A stretch of DNA of 64,000 nucleotides from an uncultured Stenotrophomonas sp. (GTDB lineage Bacteria; Pseudomonadota; Gammaproteobacteria; Xanthomonadales; Xanthomonadaceae): the NCBI RefSeq assembly GCF_945952405.1, contig NZ_CAMFIA010000001.1, positions 1 through 64,000 on the forward strand, read 5' to 3'. Shown piece by piece: positions 24,251-32,584 of this stretch. The notes under the pieces are model-generated. The model was not told the DNA's origin. It ran no database searches and saw only the letters and a program-made list of their open reading frames with translations. The stretch's first letter is position 1. Each line of letters begins with the position of its first letter. A program made the position numbers and the translations under genes.

Positions 24251-24271
24251 TGTGTCCCGATTTGTGTCCTG
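24251..24271. promoter_or_regulatory. Putative integrase arm-type site, right
   Basis: TGTGTCCC followed by GATTTGTGTCCTG, the same motifs as at 4526-4549, placed between the integrase start and the right att repeat. Confidence 0.5.
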
Positions 24272-24296
24272 CCCCTTGGTAGGCCCAGAAAAGCAA

Positions 24297-24318
24297 AACC
24301 CCTGATTTCTCAGGGGTT
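24297..24318 (-). terminator. Island-borne terminator serving tRNA-Ser
   Basis: AACCCCTGA/TCAGGGGTT hairpin followed on the minus strand by TTGCTTTT. It lies directly past the tRNA 3' end and replaces the native terminator now at 4421-4450. Confidence 0.75.
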
Positions 24319-24325
24319 TGCAGAG

Positions 24326-24344
24326 TCTGGCGGAGAGAGGGGGA
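24326..24344. other. attR: right 19-bp repeat within tRNA-Ser
   Basis: Identical to 4459-4477. It covers the 3' acceptor strand, the CCA and part of the T stem of tRNA-Ser, so the tRNA stays intact after integration. Confidence 0.9.
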
Positions 24345-24420
24345 TTCGAACCCCCGAAGCGCGGTTTAGACGCTTACACACTTTCCAGGCGTGCTCCTTC
24401 AACCACTCGGACACCTCTCC
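24328..24420 (-). tRNA. tRNA-Ser(GGA)
   Basis: 93 nt including CCA. The acceptor stem GGAGAGG pairs with CCTCTCC, the anticodon loop reads CTGGAAA (anticodon GGA), there is a long variable arm, and the T loop is GGTTCGAATCC. The 3' end is the island's integration target. Confidence 0.95.
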
Positions 24421-24581
24421 GGATCCCTGCCATCGGCAAACGCCTCAGCAGGGGCGCAGATTCTAGCGGGCGGCGCGGCCGGACACAAGCACCCCGATCA
24501 GGGCCCCCTCAATCGGTGTTGAAGGCGAGGGGGCTGGACAGGCATGGCACAATGGAACATCCGATGGAAAACGGTGGCCTG

Positions 24582-26612
24582 ATGTCCTATCTCGTCCTTG
24601 CCCGCAAGTGGCGTCCGAAGCGTTTTGCCGAGCTGGTGGGCCAGGAACACGTGGTCCGTGCGCTCAGCAATGCGCTGGACAGCGGCCGGGTCCACCACGC
24701 GTTCCTGTTCACCGGCACCCGCGGCGTGGGCAAGACCACCATCGCGCGCATCTTCGCCAAGTCGCTGAACTGCGAGCAGGGCACCAGTGCCGACCCGTGC
24801 GGCCAGTGTGCGGCCTGCCTGGACATCGACGCCGGCCGCTACATCGACCTGCTGGAAATCGACGCCGCGTCCAACACCGGTGTGGACGATGTGCGCGAGG
24901 TGATCGAGAACGCGCAGTACATGCCCTCGCGCGGCAAGTACAAGGTCTACCTGATCGACGAAGTGCACATGCTGTCCAAGGCCGCGTTCAATGCGCTGCT
25001 GAAGACGCTGGAAGAGCCACCGGAGCACGTCAAGTTCCTGCTGGCCACCACCGATCCGCAGAAGCTGCCGGTCACCGTGCTCAGCCGCTGCCTGCAGTTC
25101 AACCTCAAGCGCCTGGACGAGGATCAGATCCAGGGGCAGATGACCCGCATCCTGGCGGCCGAAGAGATCGAGGCCGACGGCAGCGCCATCGTGCAGCTGG
25201 CCAAGGCCGCCGATGGCAGCCTGCGTGACGGCCTGTCGCTGCTGGACCAGGCGATCGCCTATGCCGGCGGCGCGCTGCGCGAGGACGTGGTGCGCACCAT
25301 GCTGGGCACCGTCGACCGCACCCAGGTGGCGGCGATGCTGGATGCGCTGGCCGAGGGCGATGGCCAGCGCCTGCTGCAGGTGGTGGCCGCGCTGGCCGAA
25401 TTCTCGCCGGACTGGAGCGGCGTGCTGGAAGCGCTCGCCGAAGGCCTGCATCGCATCCAGGTGCAGCAGCTGGTGCCGGGCGCCGCTGTCGCGGAAGGCC
25501 TGGACAGCGCCGCATTCGCCGAGCGCCTGCGTCCGGAAGTGGTGCAGCTCTGGTACCAGATGGCCTTGAACGGCCGCCGTGACCTGCCGTTGGCGCCCAG
25601 CCCGCGCGCGGGCTTTGAAATGGCCGTGCTGCGCATGCTGGCGTTCCGTCCGGCGGCAGCAGTACCGCCGGTGCCGAAGGCGGTTGACGGCACCCTGGGC
25701 GGAGCCCCGGGCGCTGGCGCGGCGGGTGGTGGTGCCGGCGCCGGTACCCAGCAGGCCGCCCAGGCCGCCGCTTCGGCGAGCCCGGCGGTGACCGCTGAGG
25801 CCGCTGCTCCGGTGCAGGCTGCCCCTCGTGAGCCCGAACCCGAACCTGAGCCGGCCCCGCAGCCCGAACCGGATCCTGCGCCGGAACCCGAGCCGGCTCC
25901 GGTGCAGGAGCCCGGCTCGCCACTGCCGGTGAAGGCCGACGTGGAGGCGCCGACGCCGGCGGCTGAAGCAGAGGCGGGTGACGACCTGCCGCCGTGGGCC
26001 ACGGGCGAAGCCGAGGCCCGTGATGAGGCACTGGCGGCCGAAATGGCCGGCCCGGACGCTGCAATGGTGGTGCCCTGGCATGAGCCGCCGGCCGTGCCGG
26101 CTGAAGCCCCGCCTGCCGAGCCCGAGCGCCCGTTCCGTGCCGAGGGTATCGCCATCGCCCCGGCCACACCGGCGCCGGTGCGGGAGGCGGTTGCGCTGGA
26201 AAGCGTCAGCGAGCTGGCCAGCGCCGAGGACTGGCTGGATCTGGTCGCCGGCAGCGGCTTGAGCGGCCCATCGCGGCAGCTGGCGGCCAACGCCGCCTTC
26301 ATCAGTTGCCAGCACGGGACCTTGAAACTGGGCCTTTCGCCCGGATTTGAATACCTGTGCTCGGAGCGCGCGCTGGCCGCCCTGGGCGAAATGCTGGAGA
26401 AGGCCCTGGGCCAGGCGTTGAAGATCGTGGTCGAGACCGTGGAAACCGAACACGTTCCGGCCGAGACCCTGCACCAGCGCGCCGACCGCCAGCGTGGCGA
26501 GCGGCAGCAGGTGGCTGAGGCCGTTTTCATGGACGATCCGGAAGTGCAGGTGCTGATCCAGCAGCACGGCGCCCGGGTTGTTTCCGATTCCATCCGTTCT
26601 TTTGACGAGTAA
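24582..26612 (+). CDS. dnaX: DNA polymerase III subunits gamma/tau
   Basis: 676 residues starting MSYLVLARKWRPKRF at 24582. The clamp-loader ATPase has Walker A GTRGVGKT, a zinc module (CEQGTSADPCGQCAACLDI), Walker B VYLIDEVHML and the sensor region TTDPQKLPVTVLSRC. A long Pro/Glu/Ala-rich linker (about residues 385-530) precedes the C-terminal tau domain. It loads the beta clamp and organises the replisome. No slippery A-run for a frameshifted gamma product was noticed. ybaB and recR follow, a common conserved order. Confidence 0.97.
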   Translation: MSYLVLARKWRPKRFAELVGQEHVVRALSNALDSGRVHHAFLFTGTRGVGKTTIARIFAKSLNCEQGTSADPCGQCAACLDIDAGRYIDLLEIDAASNTGVDDVREVIENAQYMPSRGKYKVYLIDEVHMLSKAAFNALLKTLEEPPEHVKFLLATTDPQKLPVTVLSRCLQFNLKRLDEDQIQGQMTRILAAEEIEADGSAIVQLAKAADGSLRDGLSLLDQAIAYAGGALREDVVRTMLGTVDRTQVAAMLDALAEGDGQRLLQVVAALAEFSPDWSGVLEALAEGLHRIQVQQLVPGAAVAEGLDSAAFAERLRPEVVQLWYQMALNGRRDLPLAPSPRAGFEMAVLRMLAFRPAAAVPPVPKAVDGTLGGAPGAGAAGGGAGAGTQQAAQAAASASPAVTAEAAAPVQAAPREPEPEPEPAPQPEPDPAPEPEPAPVQEPGSPLPVKADVEAPTPAAEAEAGDDLPPWATGEAEARDEALAAEMAGPDAAMVVPWHEPPAVPAEAPPAEPERPFRAEGIAIAPATPAPVREAVALESVSELASAEDWLDLVAGSGLSGPSRQLAANAAFISCQHGTLKLGLSPGFEYLCSERALAALGEMLEKALGQALKIVVETVETEHVPAETLHQRADRQRGERQQVAEAVFMDDPEVQVLIQQHGARVVSDSIRSFDE

Positions 26613-26618
26613 GACACT

Positions 26619-26939
26619 ATGCGCGGCAACATCGCCCAACTGATGCAGCAGGCCCAGAAGATGCAGGAAAACCTGCAGAAGGCCCAGGAAGAAATCGCCA
26701 AGATCGAAGTGACCGGCAGCGCCGGTGGCGGCATGGTCAGCGTGACCCTGACCGGCGCCAAGGAGTGCCGCAAGGTGCGCATCGACCCGTCGCTGGCCAG
26801 CGACCCGGAGATGCTGGAAGACCTGATCGCCGCCGCCTTCAACGACGCATCGAACAAGATCGATGCCGAGTCGAAGTCGAAGATGGGTTCGGCCACCGCC
26901 GGCATGCAGCTGCCGCCGGGCATGAAGCTGCCGTTCTGA
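26619..26939 (+). CDS. ybaB: YbaB/EbfC nucleoid-associated protein
   Basis: 106 residues. [19 protein letters not shown] and the later [14 protein letters not shown] and ALNDASNKI-type segments are typical of the YbaB/EbfC family, which forms a dimeric, tweezer-like DNA-binding protein. It lies 6 bp after dnaX and before recR, the usual arrangement. Confidence 0.95.
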   Translation: MRGNIAQLMQQAQKMQENLQKAQEEIAKIEVTGSAGGGMVSVTLTGAKECRKVRIDPSLASDPEMLEDLIAAAFNDASNKIDAESKSKMGSATAGMQLPPGMKLPF

Positions 26940-26947
26940 TGGTCAGC

Positions 26948-27037
26948 GTGGCGCCGGTGCGAACCGGTGCCACCGATCCTGTCACCGTCGAGCCTGCTCG
27001 ATGGCCTGCACCGCCCGTCGAGCGTGCTCGACGCTAC
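26948..27037. repeat. Cluster of palindromic repeats between ybaB and recR
   Basis: A hairpin with arms GTGGCGCCGGT and ACCGGTGCCAC (about 26948-26973) is followed by two CGAGC-N-GCTCG palindromes, the second ending in a minus-strand GTAG head (27016-27037). SMAG-like. Confidence 0.5.
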
Positions 27038-27050
27038 CAAGCCTGCCGCC

Positions 27051-27650
27051 GTGTCCGCACCCCTGCTTGAACAATTGATCGATGCGCTCAGGGTGCTGCC
27101 TGGCGTGGGCCAGAAGACGGCGCAACGCATGGCGTACCACCTGCTCGAGCGCGAGCGGGAAGGTGGCCAGCGCCTGGCCGAGACGCTGGCACTGGCGGTG
27201 GAGCGCATCGGCCATTGCGCGCAGTGCCGCGATTTCAGCGAAACCGAGCTGTGCCCGACCTGTGCCAACAGCAGCCGCGAACGCAGCCAGCTGTGCGTGG
27301 TTGAATCGCCGGCCGACCGCCTGGCCATCGAAAACGCCACCGGCTTCCGGGGTGTCTACTTCGTGCTGCAGGGCCGGCTGTCGCCGCTCGATGGCATCGG
27401 CCCACGCGAACTGGGGCTGGAACAGCTCGAGCAGCGCCTGGCCGAAGGCGAGGTGCAGGAACTGATCATCGCCACCAGCGCTACCGTCGAAGGTGAGGCC
27501 ACCGCGCACTACCTGGCGCAGCTGGCACGCGCACGCAGCGTGCAGCCGAGCCGCCTGGCACAGGGGCTGCCGCTGGGCGGTGAGCTGGAATATGTTGATC
27601 GGGGCACGTTGTCGCACGCGTTCGGCACGCGCAGCGAATTCCGCGATTGA
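27051..27650 (+). CDS. recR: Recombination protein RecR
   Basis: 199 residues from the GTG at 27051, giving the usual start [20 protein letters not shown]; the open frame upstream crosses a repeat cluster. A helix-hairpin-helix is followed by the four-cysteine zinc finger [16 protein letters not shown] and the Toprim domain ([14 protein letters not shown], then [18 protein letters not shown]). It acts with RecF and RecO to load RecA at gaps. Confidence 0.96.
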   Translation: MSAPLLEQLIDALRVLPGVGQKTAQRMAYHLLEREREGGQRLAETLALAVERIGHCAQCRDFSETELCPTCANSSRERSQLCVVESPADRLAIENATGFRGVYFVLQGRLSPLDGIGPRELGLEQLEQRLAEGEVQELIIATSATVEGEATAHYLAQLARARSVQPSRLAQGLPLGGELEYVDRGTLSHAFGTRSEFRD

Positions 27651-27713
27651 CGTCATGATCCGGCGCGGCGGGGCCGGCCTACAATGCGGGGGACATCCCC
27701 ACGGAGGCCGACC

Positions 27714-28073
27714 ATGAGCAGCGAAACCCTTTTCAGCAAGATCATCCGTCGCGAGATCCCGGCCACCATCGTCTACGAGGATGAGGACGTGCTGGGCTTC
27801 AAGGACATCGCACCGCAGGCGCCGGTGCATGTGCTGTTCATTCCGAAGAACGAGATCATTCCGACCCTGGATGACCTGCAGCCGTCGCAGGCCCAGCTGA
27901 TCGGCAAGCTGGCGCTGGCCGCTGCCGACTATGCGCGTCGCGAGGGCTTCGCGCAGGACGGCTACCGCATCGTGATGAACTGCCGCGAGCATGCCGGGCA
28001 GACCGTGTTCCATATCCACATGCACCTGCTGGCCGGCGCGCAGCTGGGGCATTTCGGCGCGCCGGGGCGCTGA
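27714..28073 (+). CDS. HIT-family (histidine triad) protein
   Basis: 119 residues with the histidine triad HIHMHLL near the C-terminus and the N-terminal FSKIIRREIPATIVYED. It is the HinT type of nucleoside phosphoramidate hydrolase. The start at 27714 follows GGAGGCCGACC. A terminator hairpin and a SMAG repeat follow. Confidence 0.95.
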   Translation: MSSETLFSKIIRREIPATIVYEDEDVLGFKDIAPQAPVHVLFIPKNEIIPTLDDLQPSQAQLIGKLALAAADYARREGFAQDGYRIVMNCREHAGQTVFHIHMHLLAGAQLGHFGAPGR

Positions 28074-28094
28074 GCGCCGGGCATCCGCGCCTGG

Positions 28095-28118
28095 CATCCA
28101 CGCATGGCGTGGATCTAC
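28095..28118 (-). repeat. SMAG palindrome
   Basis: 24-bp element headed by GTAG on the minus strand, identical to the copy at 47219-47242. Confidence 0.75.
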
Positions 28119-28124
28119 TGCATG

Positions 28125-28153
28125 GAAAAGGCCGCCCGTGGGGCGGCCTTTTC
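28125..28153. terminator. Bidirectional terminator
   Basis: AAAAGGCCGCCC/GGGCGGCCTTTT hairpin with U-tracts on both strands, between the convergent HIT and slp genes. Confidence 0.85.
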
Positions 28154-28175
28154 GTTTCAGGCTATACGCTGGCGA

Positions 28176-28703
28176 TCACCACCAGCCCCAGCGACCGTAG
28201 CCACCCCAGTACGGGCCGTACGGGCTCGGGCCCCACGGACCATAGGGGTAGGGCACCACATCGACCTGGCGCTGTTCCGGCCACAGGTAGATCACATCGG
28301 CCGACAGCTTCGGCAGGCGGTAGTCGTACTCGCCGATGCGGGTATTCTGGTAGCCCTCGATCTTGCCGATGAAGGTCACGTCACGGCCGGCCTCGAACAC
28401 GGCCGGATCATAGAAGCCGGCACGGCAGGCGATGAAGCGGCCGTCGCTGGCGTCGGACGAGCTGGTGTTCGGGCGGCCACTGGCATTGAGCGGGCGCGAG
28501 ATCATCTGGAAGCAGGTCTCGCCCTGGCCGGGCTTGGTTTCGATGATGCGACCACCCCAACGGACCGGCGTACCGACCTGCTGGGTGGCGACCGAGTCGC
28601 GCGGGGAAACCAGGCTGAACTGTCCCTGCAGCGGCTTGGGGGCCGTGGCGCAGGCCGACAGGGCCAGCGTGGCCACAGCGGTGAGGAGGAACTTGGTGTT
28701 CAT
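28176..28703 (-). CDS. Slp-family outer membrane lipoprotein
   Basis: 175 residues. MNTKFLLTAVATLALSACAT carries a lipobox (Cys18). The domain (GQFSLVSPRDSV, VRWGGRIIETKPGQGETCF, then the Asp/Tyr-rich DYRLPKLSADVIYLW) is that of Slp lipoproteins. A Tyr/Gly/Pro/Trp-rich tail follows. It overlaps the tgpA stop by 4 bp and ends the moxR-DUF58-tgpA operon. Confidence 0.88.
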   Translation of the reverse strand: MNTKFLLTAVATLALSACATAPKPLQGQFSLVSPRDSVATQQVGTPVRWGGRIIETKPGQGETCFQMISRPLNASGRPNTSSSDASDGRFIACRAGFYDPAVFEAGRDVTFIGKIEGYQNTRIGEYDYRLPKLSADVIYLWPEQRQVDVVPYPYGPWGPSPYGPYWGGYGRWGWW

Positions 28704-30649
28704 GGGGAGGCTCCGGAAGTCGGGCGATGCCTGCGCAGGTCCCGCAATAATGAAGCGAGGTCGGTGCAAGTTCCAGCGTAACGCGCGTCGGCGAAACGCT
28801 GGCTGAGTGCCAGCAGGGCGGGGTCCGGACGCTGGGCGTGTACCCGCTGTGCCCAGTCCAGCGCGGTTTCATGGGGATGCCGCTGCAGCCCGCGGCGGGC
28901 ATAGCGCCGGCCCAGCGCGCGCCAGGCACGCAGCAGCGGATCCCGCTCGCGTTCGCCACGGGCCAGCAGCCAGGCCATCCAGGCCAGGGCGAGCAGGGTG
29001 GCGACCACGAAGCCGGCGACCAGTTGCGCGGGCCCGAGCTCGTCCAGCCCGAACGGCTTGAGCAGCTGCTGCTGGCGGCGCGCATCGAAGGACAGCACCA
29101 GCTCGTTCCAGCCGCGGCGCATCCAGTCGCCCATCTGCGCCAGCTGCAACCAGCGTTGCTGCAGCAGGCCGTCGCCGCCGGCCTGCAGGCGGTCGTCCAG
29201 GGTGTCGAGAATGCGTTCGGGGGCGACGGCGGCGGTGGGATCGACGCGCACCCAGCCGCGTTGCGGCAACCACACCTCGGCCCAGGCATGCGCGTCCATC
29301 CGGCGCACGACCCAGTAGTCGCCAAGGCGGTTGCGGCTGCCGCCAGCGAAGCCGGTCACCACGCGTGCCGGGATGCCGGCATTGCGCATCAGCACGACGA
29401 AGGCGGAGCTGAAGTGTTCGCAGAAGCCGGCCTTGGATTCGAACAGGAACTCGTCGACCGGGTCGCGTCCGGCTGCCGGCGCATCCAGCGTGTAGGAGAA
29501 GTCGGTGGTGATCCATTGCAGGGCGCGGCGCACGATCGCCTGGTCATCGCCGCCGGCCTCCTGCCGCCATTGCTGCGCCAGGGTCGCCGTGCGCGGATTG
29601 AAACCGCCGGGCAGTTGCAGCGTCGCCTGCCGCAGGTAGGGCGACAGCGTGCTGTCGAAGCGCTGCGGCGGTGCGGAATGCAGTCGCCAGCGGCTCAACG
29701 AGGCCAGCGACTGTTCGCTGCTCAGGCTCATGTCCGCATCCAGCGAACTGCCCGCAGGCGCGCGGCTGGGCAGGTCCAGCGCCACCAGTTGGCGGCGGTC
29801 GGTAGGCTCGTAGTCGATCTGGTAGTCCCAGCCCTGCGCACCGGCCTCGATCACTGCCGGCGGCCGCCGTTCGCTGGCACGGTCGCGGCTCCAGCGCCGG
29901 CCATCGAAGGCGGTCAGCACCGGTCCACGCCAGTAGCGCTGTGCCGGCTCGGGTACCGCACCGAAGAACTGCACGCGCAGCGCCGGGGTGTCGTCGGCCA
30001 TCAGGTCCAGCCACTGGCCGGGTTCCATGGTGTCGGACAGCCCGGGCGTGCGGACCGCGCGTTCGGGAATACCCCACAGCGGTGTGGCCAGGCGCGGGAA
30101 CAGCCAGAAGCAGGCCAGTGCCAACGGCAGGCCGATTGCCAGCAGGCGGCCGACACCGCGCAGCTGCCCGCGCAGCGGCAGGCGGCCGGCATGTCCTTCA
30201 TCCTCGGCCAGGCGTTGCAGCGCGAGCAGCGCGCTGATCCCCGCCAGCGCCGCCAGCGCCGTGGTCAGCGGTCCCTGGTCGAGCAGGAACGCCGCAAAAG
30301 GCGAAAACAGCGCGAAGCCGAGCAGGCTGCGCGCATCGCGCAGGCTGCGCAGTTCGCTGGACTTGATGGCCAGCATCGCGGCCAGCAGGGCGCAGCCGGT
30401 ATCGCGGCCGGGTCGCACCATGCCCATCTGCCAGGCGATGGCGGCCAGCATGCCGAGTACCAGCAGCAGGCGCACCGGCATCGGCAGCACCTTCCGCCAT
30501 GACAAGGCTGCGGTCACGATCGCCGCGATCGCGATCACCCCGGCCAGCAGCGGCGGCAACTGCAGCAGCAGGGGCAACAGGGCCAGCGTCGCGCTGGCCA
30601 GGGTCCAGCTGCGCGCGTTGCGGTCGAGCAGGGAGGGGGTCTCAGCCAT
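28700..30649 (-). CDS. tgpA: TgpA-type transglutaminase-like membrane protein (DUF3488)
   Basis: 649 residues. Several N-terminal TM helices (to about residue 185) are followed by a periplasmic transglutaminase domain with the Cys-His-Asp set: KAGFCEHFSSAFV, MDAHAWAEVW and RVDPTAA. A further TM segment lies near residue 560 (ATLLALAWMAWLLA) before a cytoplasmic tail. Homologs are essential in Pseudomonas and thought to act at the cell envelope. Start at 30649; 8-bp overlap with the DUF58 gene. Confidence 0.93.
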   Translation of the reverse strand: MAETPSLLDRNARSWTLASATLALLPLLLQLPPLLAGVIAIAAIVTAALSWRKVLPMPVRLLLVLGMLAAIAWQMGMVRPGRDTGCALLAAMLAIKSSELRSLRDARSLLGFALFSPFAAFLLDQGPLTTALAALAGISALLALQRLAEDEGHAGRLPLRGQLRGVGRLLAIGLPLALACFWLFPRLATPLWGIPERAVRTPGLSDTMEPGQWLDLMADDTPALRVQFFGAVPEPAQRYWRGPVLTAFDGRRWSRDRASERRPPAVIEAGAQGWDYQIDYEPTDRRQLVALDLPSRAPAGSSLDADMSLSSEQSLASLSRWRLHSAPPQRFDSTLSPYLRQATLQLPGGFNPRTATLAQQWRQEAGGDDQAIVRRALQWITTDFSYTLDAPAAGRDPVDEFLFESKAGFCEHFSSAFVVLMRNAGIPARVVTGFAGGSRNRLGDYWVVRRMDAHAWAEVWLPQRGWVRVDPTAAVAPERILDTLDDRLQAGGDGLLQQRWLQLAQMGDWMRRGWNELVLSFDARRQQQLLKPFGLDELGPAQLVAGFVVATLLALAWMAWLLARGERERDPLLRAWRALGRRYARRGLQRHPHETALDWAQRVHAQRPDPALLALSQRFADARYAGTCTDLASLLRDLRRHRPTSGASP

Positions 30650-31592
30650 GAGGCATCAAGGCCAGTGCGCGCAGGCACAGATGGTGGTGGCTGGCGCCCT
30701 GGCCGGGACCGAACGCGGGATGCGCTGGCAGCAGCAGGGTGTAGCGGCGACCTTCCTGCTCGGCCATGTCGACCCAGCGCGCCAGCCGCGCGATGCGTGC
30801 TTCGTGGCCCAGCGGTGCCAGCGTGCGCCAGTCCAGTACGACCTCGATGCCGATCGGCTTTTCATACTCGCGCACCAGCAGGCTGTTGCGGCGCGCCGAG
30901 TGCTTCCATGAAATGCTGCGTGGCGCATCACCGGCGCGGTAAGGCCGCAGCTGGTGCAGCTCCTCGCCACTGGCATGGGCGCGGGTGTGCAGCGGATCAC
31001 TGCCGCTTTCCGGCAGTGCAGGGGCCCGTGCTTCGGCCAGCGGATAGACCAGCAGGGGCTGTTCCGGCCACACCCACGACCACGCTCGGACCAGGCCCAG
31101 CGGCTGCGTGGTGGACAGGCGGATGCGCGGCAGCTCCAGCCAGCCGCGGCGCGTGCTGGGCACTTCCAGTTCCACTTCGCCGCGGCCGTGCGTGGGCAGC
31201 GACACCCAGGCGTCGCTGTCGCCCAGCTGCAGGTGCAGACCATGCCGCGCGCGCGGATCGCGCAATGACAGGTCCACGCGCAGGCGCAGCGGCTGCCCGG
31301 CCGGCACCGGCTCGGCGGAAATCGCGTCGATCTGCACGCCGGACAACTGCAGGTGCGCGGCGATCGCGCTGGCGATCGCTGCGGCCGCCAGCAGCAGCGC
31401 CAGCAGCAGCGCCGGATTGTTGTTGTAGTTCAATGCGCCCAGCAGCATCGCCGCCAGCAAGGTGGCAACGAACAGGCCGAAGCGGGTGGGCAGTACGTAG
31501 ATGCGGTGGCGGTCCAGCCGCTGCGGCAGCGTTTCCGGCGCACGCGGGCGTGCCAGCCACTGCAGTCGTGCCCACGGCGTGGCCACCCTCAA
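30642..31592 (-). CDS. DUF58 domain protein
   Basis: 316 residues. Two TM segments (about 35-80) are followed by a DUF58 domain with the signature LHQLRPYRAGDAPRSISWKH and a REYEKPIGIEVVLD stretch, a vWA-like end. It overlaps both moxR (4 bp) and tgpA (8 bp) and is nearly always found with them. Exact function unknown. Confidence 0.92.
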   Translation of the reverse strand: MRVATPWARLQWLARPRAPETLPQRLDRHRIYVLPTRFGLFVATLLAAMLLGALNYNNNPALLLALLLAAAAIASAIAAHLQLSGVQIDAISAEPVPAGQPLRLRVDLSLRDPRARHGLHLQLGDSDAWVSLPTHGRGEVELEVPSTRRGWLELPRIRLSTTQPLGLVRAWSWVWPEQPLLVYPLAEARAPALPESGSDPLHTRAHASGEELHQLRPYRAGDAPRSISWKHSARRNSLLVREYEKPIGIEVVLDWRTLAPLGHEARIARLARWVDMAEQEGRRYTLLLPAHPAFGPGQGASHHHLCLRALALMPHG

Positions 31593-32542
31593 TCCACCGC
31601 GACGGTCTGCAGGATGGCGCGCGCCAGCGCCGGTCCCGAGCTGGACTCCGCCTCGGCCACCAGGCGGTGACCCGCCACGGCCACGAACAGGGTCTGCACA
31701 TCCTCCGGTACCACATGGCCGCGGCCCAGCAGCAGCGCATGGGCCCTGGCCGCGCGCAGCAGCGCCAGGCCGGCGCGCGGCGACAGGCCCACGCGCACGC
31801 CCGCGTGCTGGCGGCTGCGGGTCAGCAGCGCCTGCACGTAATCGATGAGTGCGTCGCTGGCGTGCACCTGGCCGACCGCTTCACGCAGCGCACGCACCTG
31901 GGTGTCGTCCAGCCGGGGCACGGCGCGTGCGATCAGGTCACGGCGATCGCTGCCGCGCAGCAGCTCGCGCTCGGCCTGCGCGCTCGGGTAACCCATCGCC
32001 AGGCGCAGCAGGAAACGGTCCAGCTGTGAATCCGGCAGCGGGAACGTACCCGACAGGTCCACCGGGTTCTGGGTGGCGATCACGAAGAAGGGATCGGGCA
32101 GCGGATGGGTCTGTCCATCCAGGGTCACCTGCTGTTCGGCCATGGCTTCCAGCAGTGCGCTCTGCGTCCGCGGTGGCGCACGGTTGATCTCGTCGGCCAG
32201 CAGCACGTGGGTGAACACCGGGCCTGGATGGAACTGGAACTGGTGGCTGCCGGCTTCGTACACCGAGACGCCGAGCACATCGGCGGGCAGCAGGTCGGAG
32301 GTGAACTGCACGCGCTGGAAGCTGAGGCCGAGGCTGCTGGCCAGCGCATGCGCCAGCGTGGTCTTGCCGAGCCCGGGCAGATCCTCGATCAGCAGATGGC
32401 CGCCGGAAAGCAGGGCGACGAAGGCCAGCCTGACTTCCGGCACCTTGCCCAGCACCAGTGCGTTGACCTGATCCTGTGCCTCCCGCAGGGCCTGACGCAG
32501 TTGATCGGTTAGCATGCTGGGATTGGGGGACGAAGCTGGCAT
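31589..32542 (-). CDS. MoxR-family AAA+ ATPase
   Basis: 317 residues from the ATG at 32542. Walker A is EDLPGLGKTT, Walker B is LLADEINRAPPRTQSALLEAM, and the sensor is FVIATQNPVDLSGTFPLP. MoxR ATPases act as chaperone-like factors for the DUF58/vWA and transglutaminase partners encoded downstream in the same operon. Confidence 0.95.
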   Translation of the reverse strand: MPASSPNPSMLTDQLRQALREAQDQVNALVLGKVPEVRLAFVALLSGGHLLIEDLPGLGKTTLAHALASSLGLSFQRVQFTSDLLPADVLGVSVYEAGSHQFQFHPGPVFTHVLLADEINRAPPRTQSALLEAMAEQQVTLDGQTHPLPDPFFVIATQNPVDLSGTFPLPDSQLDRFLLRLAMGYPSAQAERELLRGSDRRDLIARAVPRLDDTQVRALREAVGQVHASDALIDYVQALLTRSRQHAGVRVGLSPRAGLALLRAARAHALLLGRGHVVPEDVQTLFVAVAGHRLVAEAESSSGPALARAILQTVAVD

Positions 32543-32584
32543 GATCGTCTCAGATCTGGAATCCACTCGATTATCCATAGAGCA

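Larger units (their letters stand above)
4459..24344. mobile_element. Integrative mobilizable element in tRNA-Ser(GGA)
   Basis: The 19.9-kb segment is bounded by a perfect 19-bp repeat of the tRNA-Ser 3' end. A tyrosine integrase sits next to the tRNA, and the element carries a MOBQ relaxase with an oriT but no visible mating-pair-formation genes, so it would need a helper conjugative element. GC is lower and patchier than in the flanks, lowest at about 5.3-6.7 kb. The cargo is Pycsar-type cassettes, a toxin/protease-like operon, an HNH nuclease, a broken flavoprotein, small envelope proteins and a second recombinase. Confidence 0.9.

Noticed and set aside
4459-24344. Self-transmissible ICE
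   Set aside because: No type IV secretion, coupling protein or pilus genes are present; only relaxase and oriT, so mobilizable at most.
24421-24581. 4.5S RNA gene upstream of dnaX
   Set aside because: The conserved GGUCAGGUCCGGAAGGAAGC-type core was not found in this gap.
24498-27340. Very long open frames antisense to dnaX, ybaB and recR (up to about 700 codons)
   Set aside because: They mirror the high-GC codon bias of the real genes, have low-complexity His/Gln/Arg/Ala content and no domain signal.
28838-30502. 550-codon plus-strand frame opposite tgpA
   Set aside because: The Arg/Gln/Ala-rich composition is that of an antisense shadow; tgpA has clear catalytic motifs and operon overlaps.
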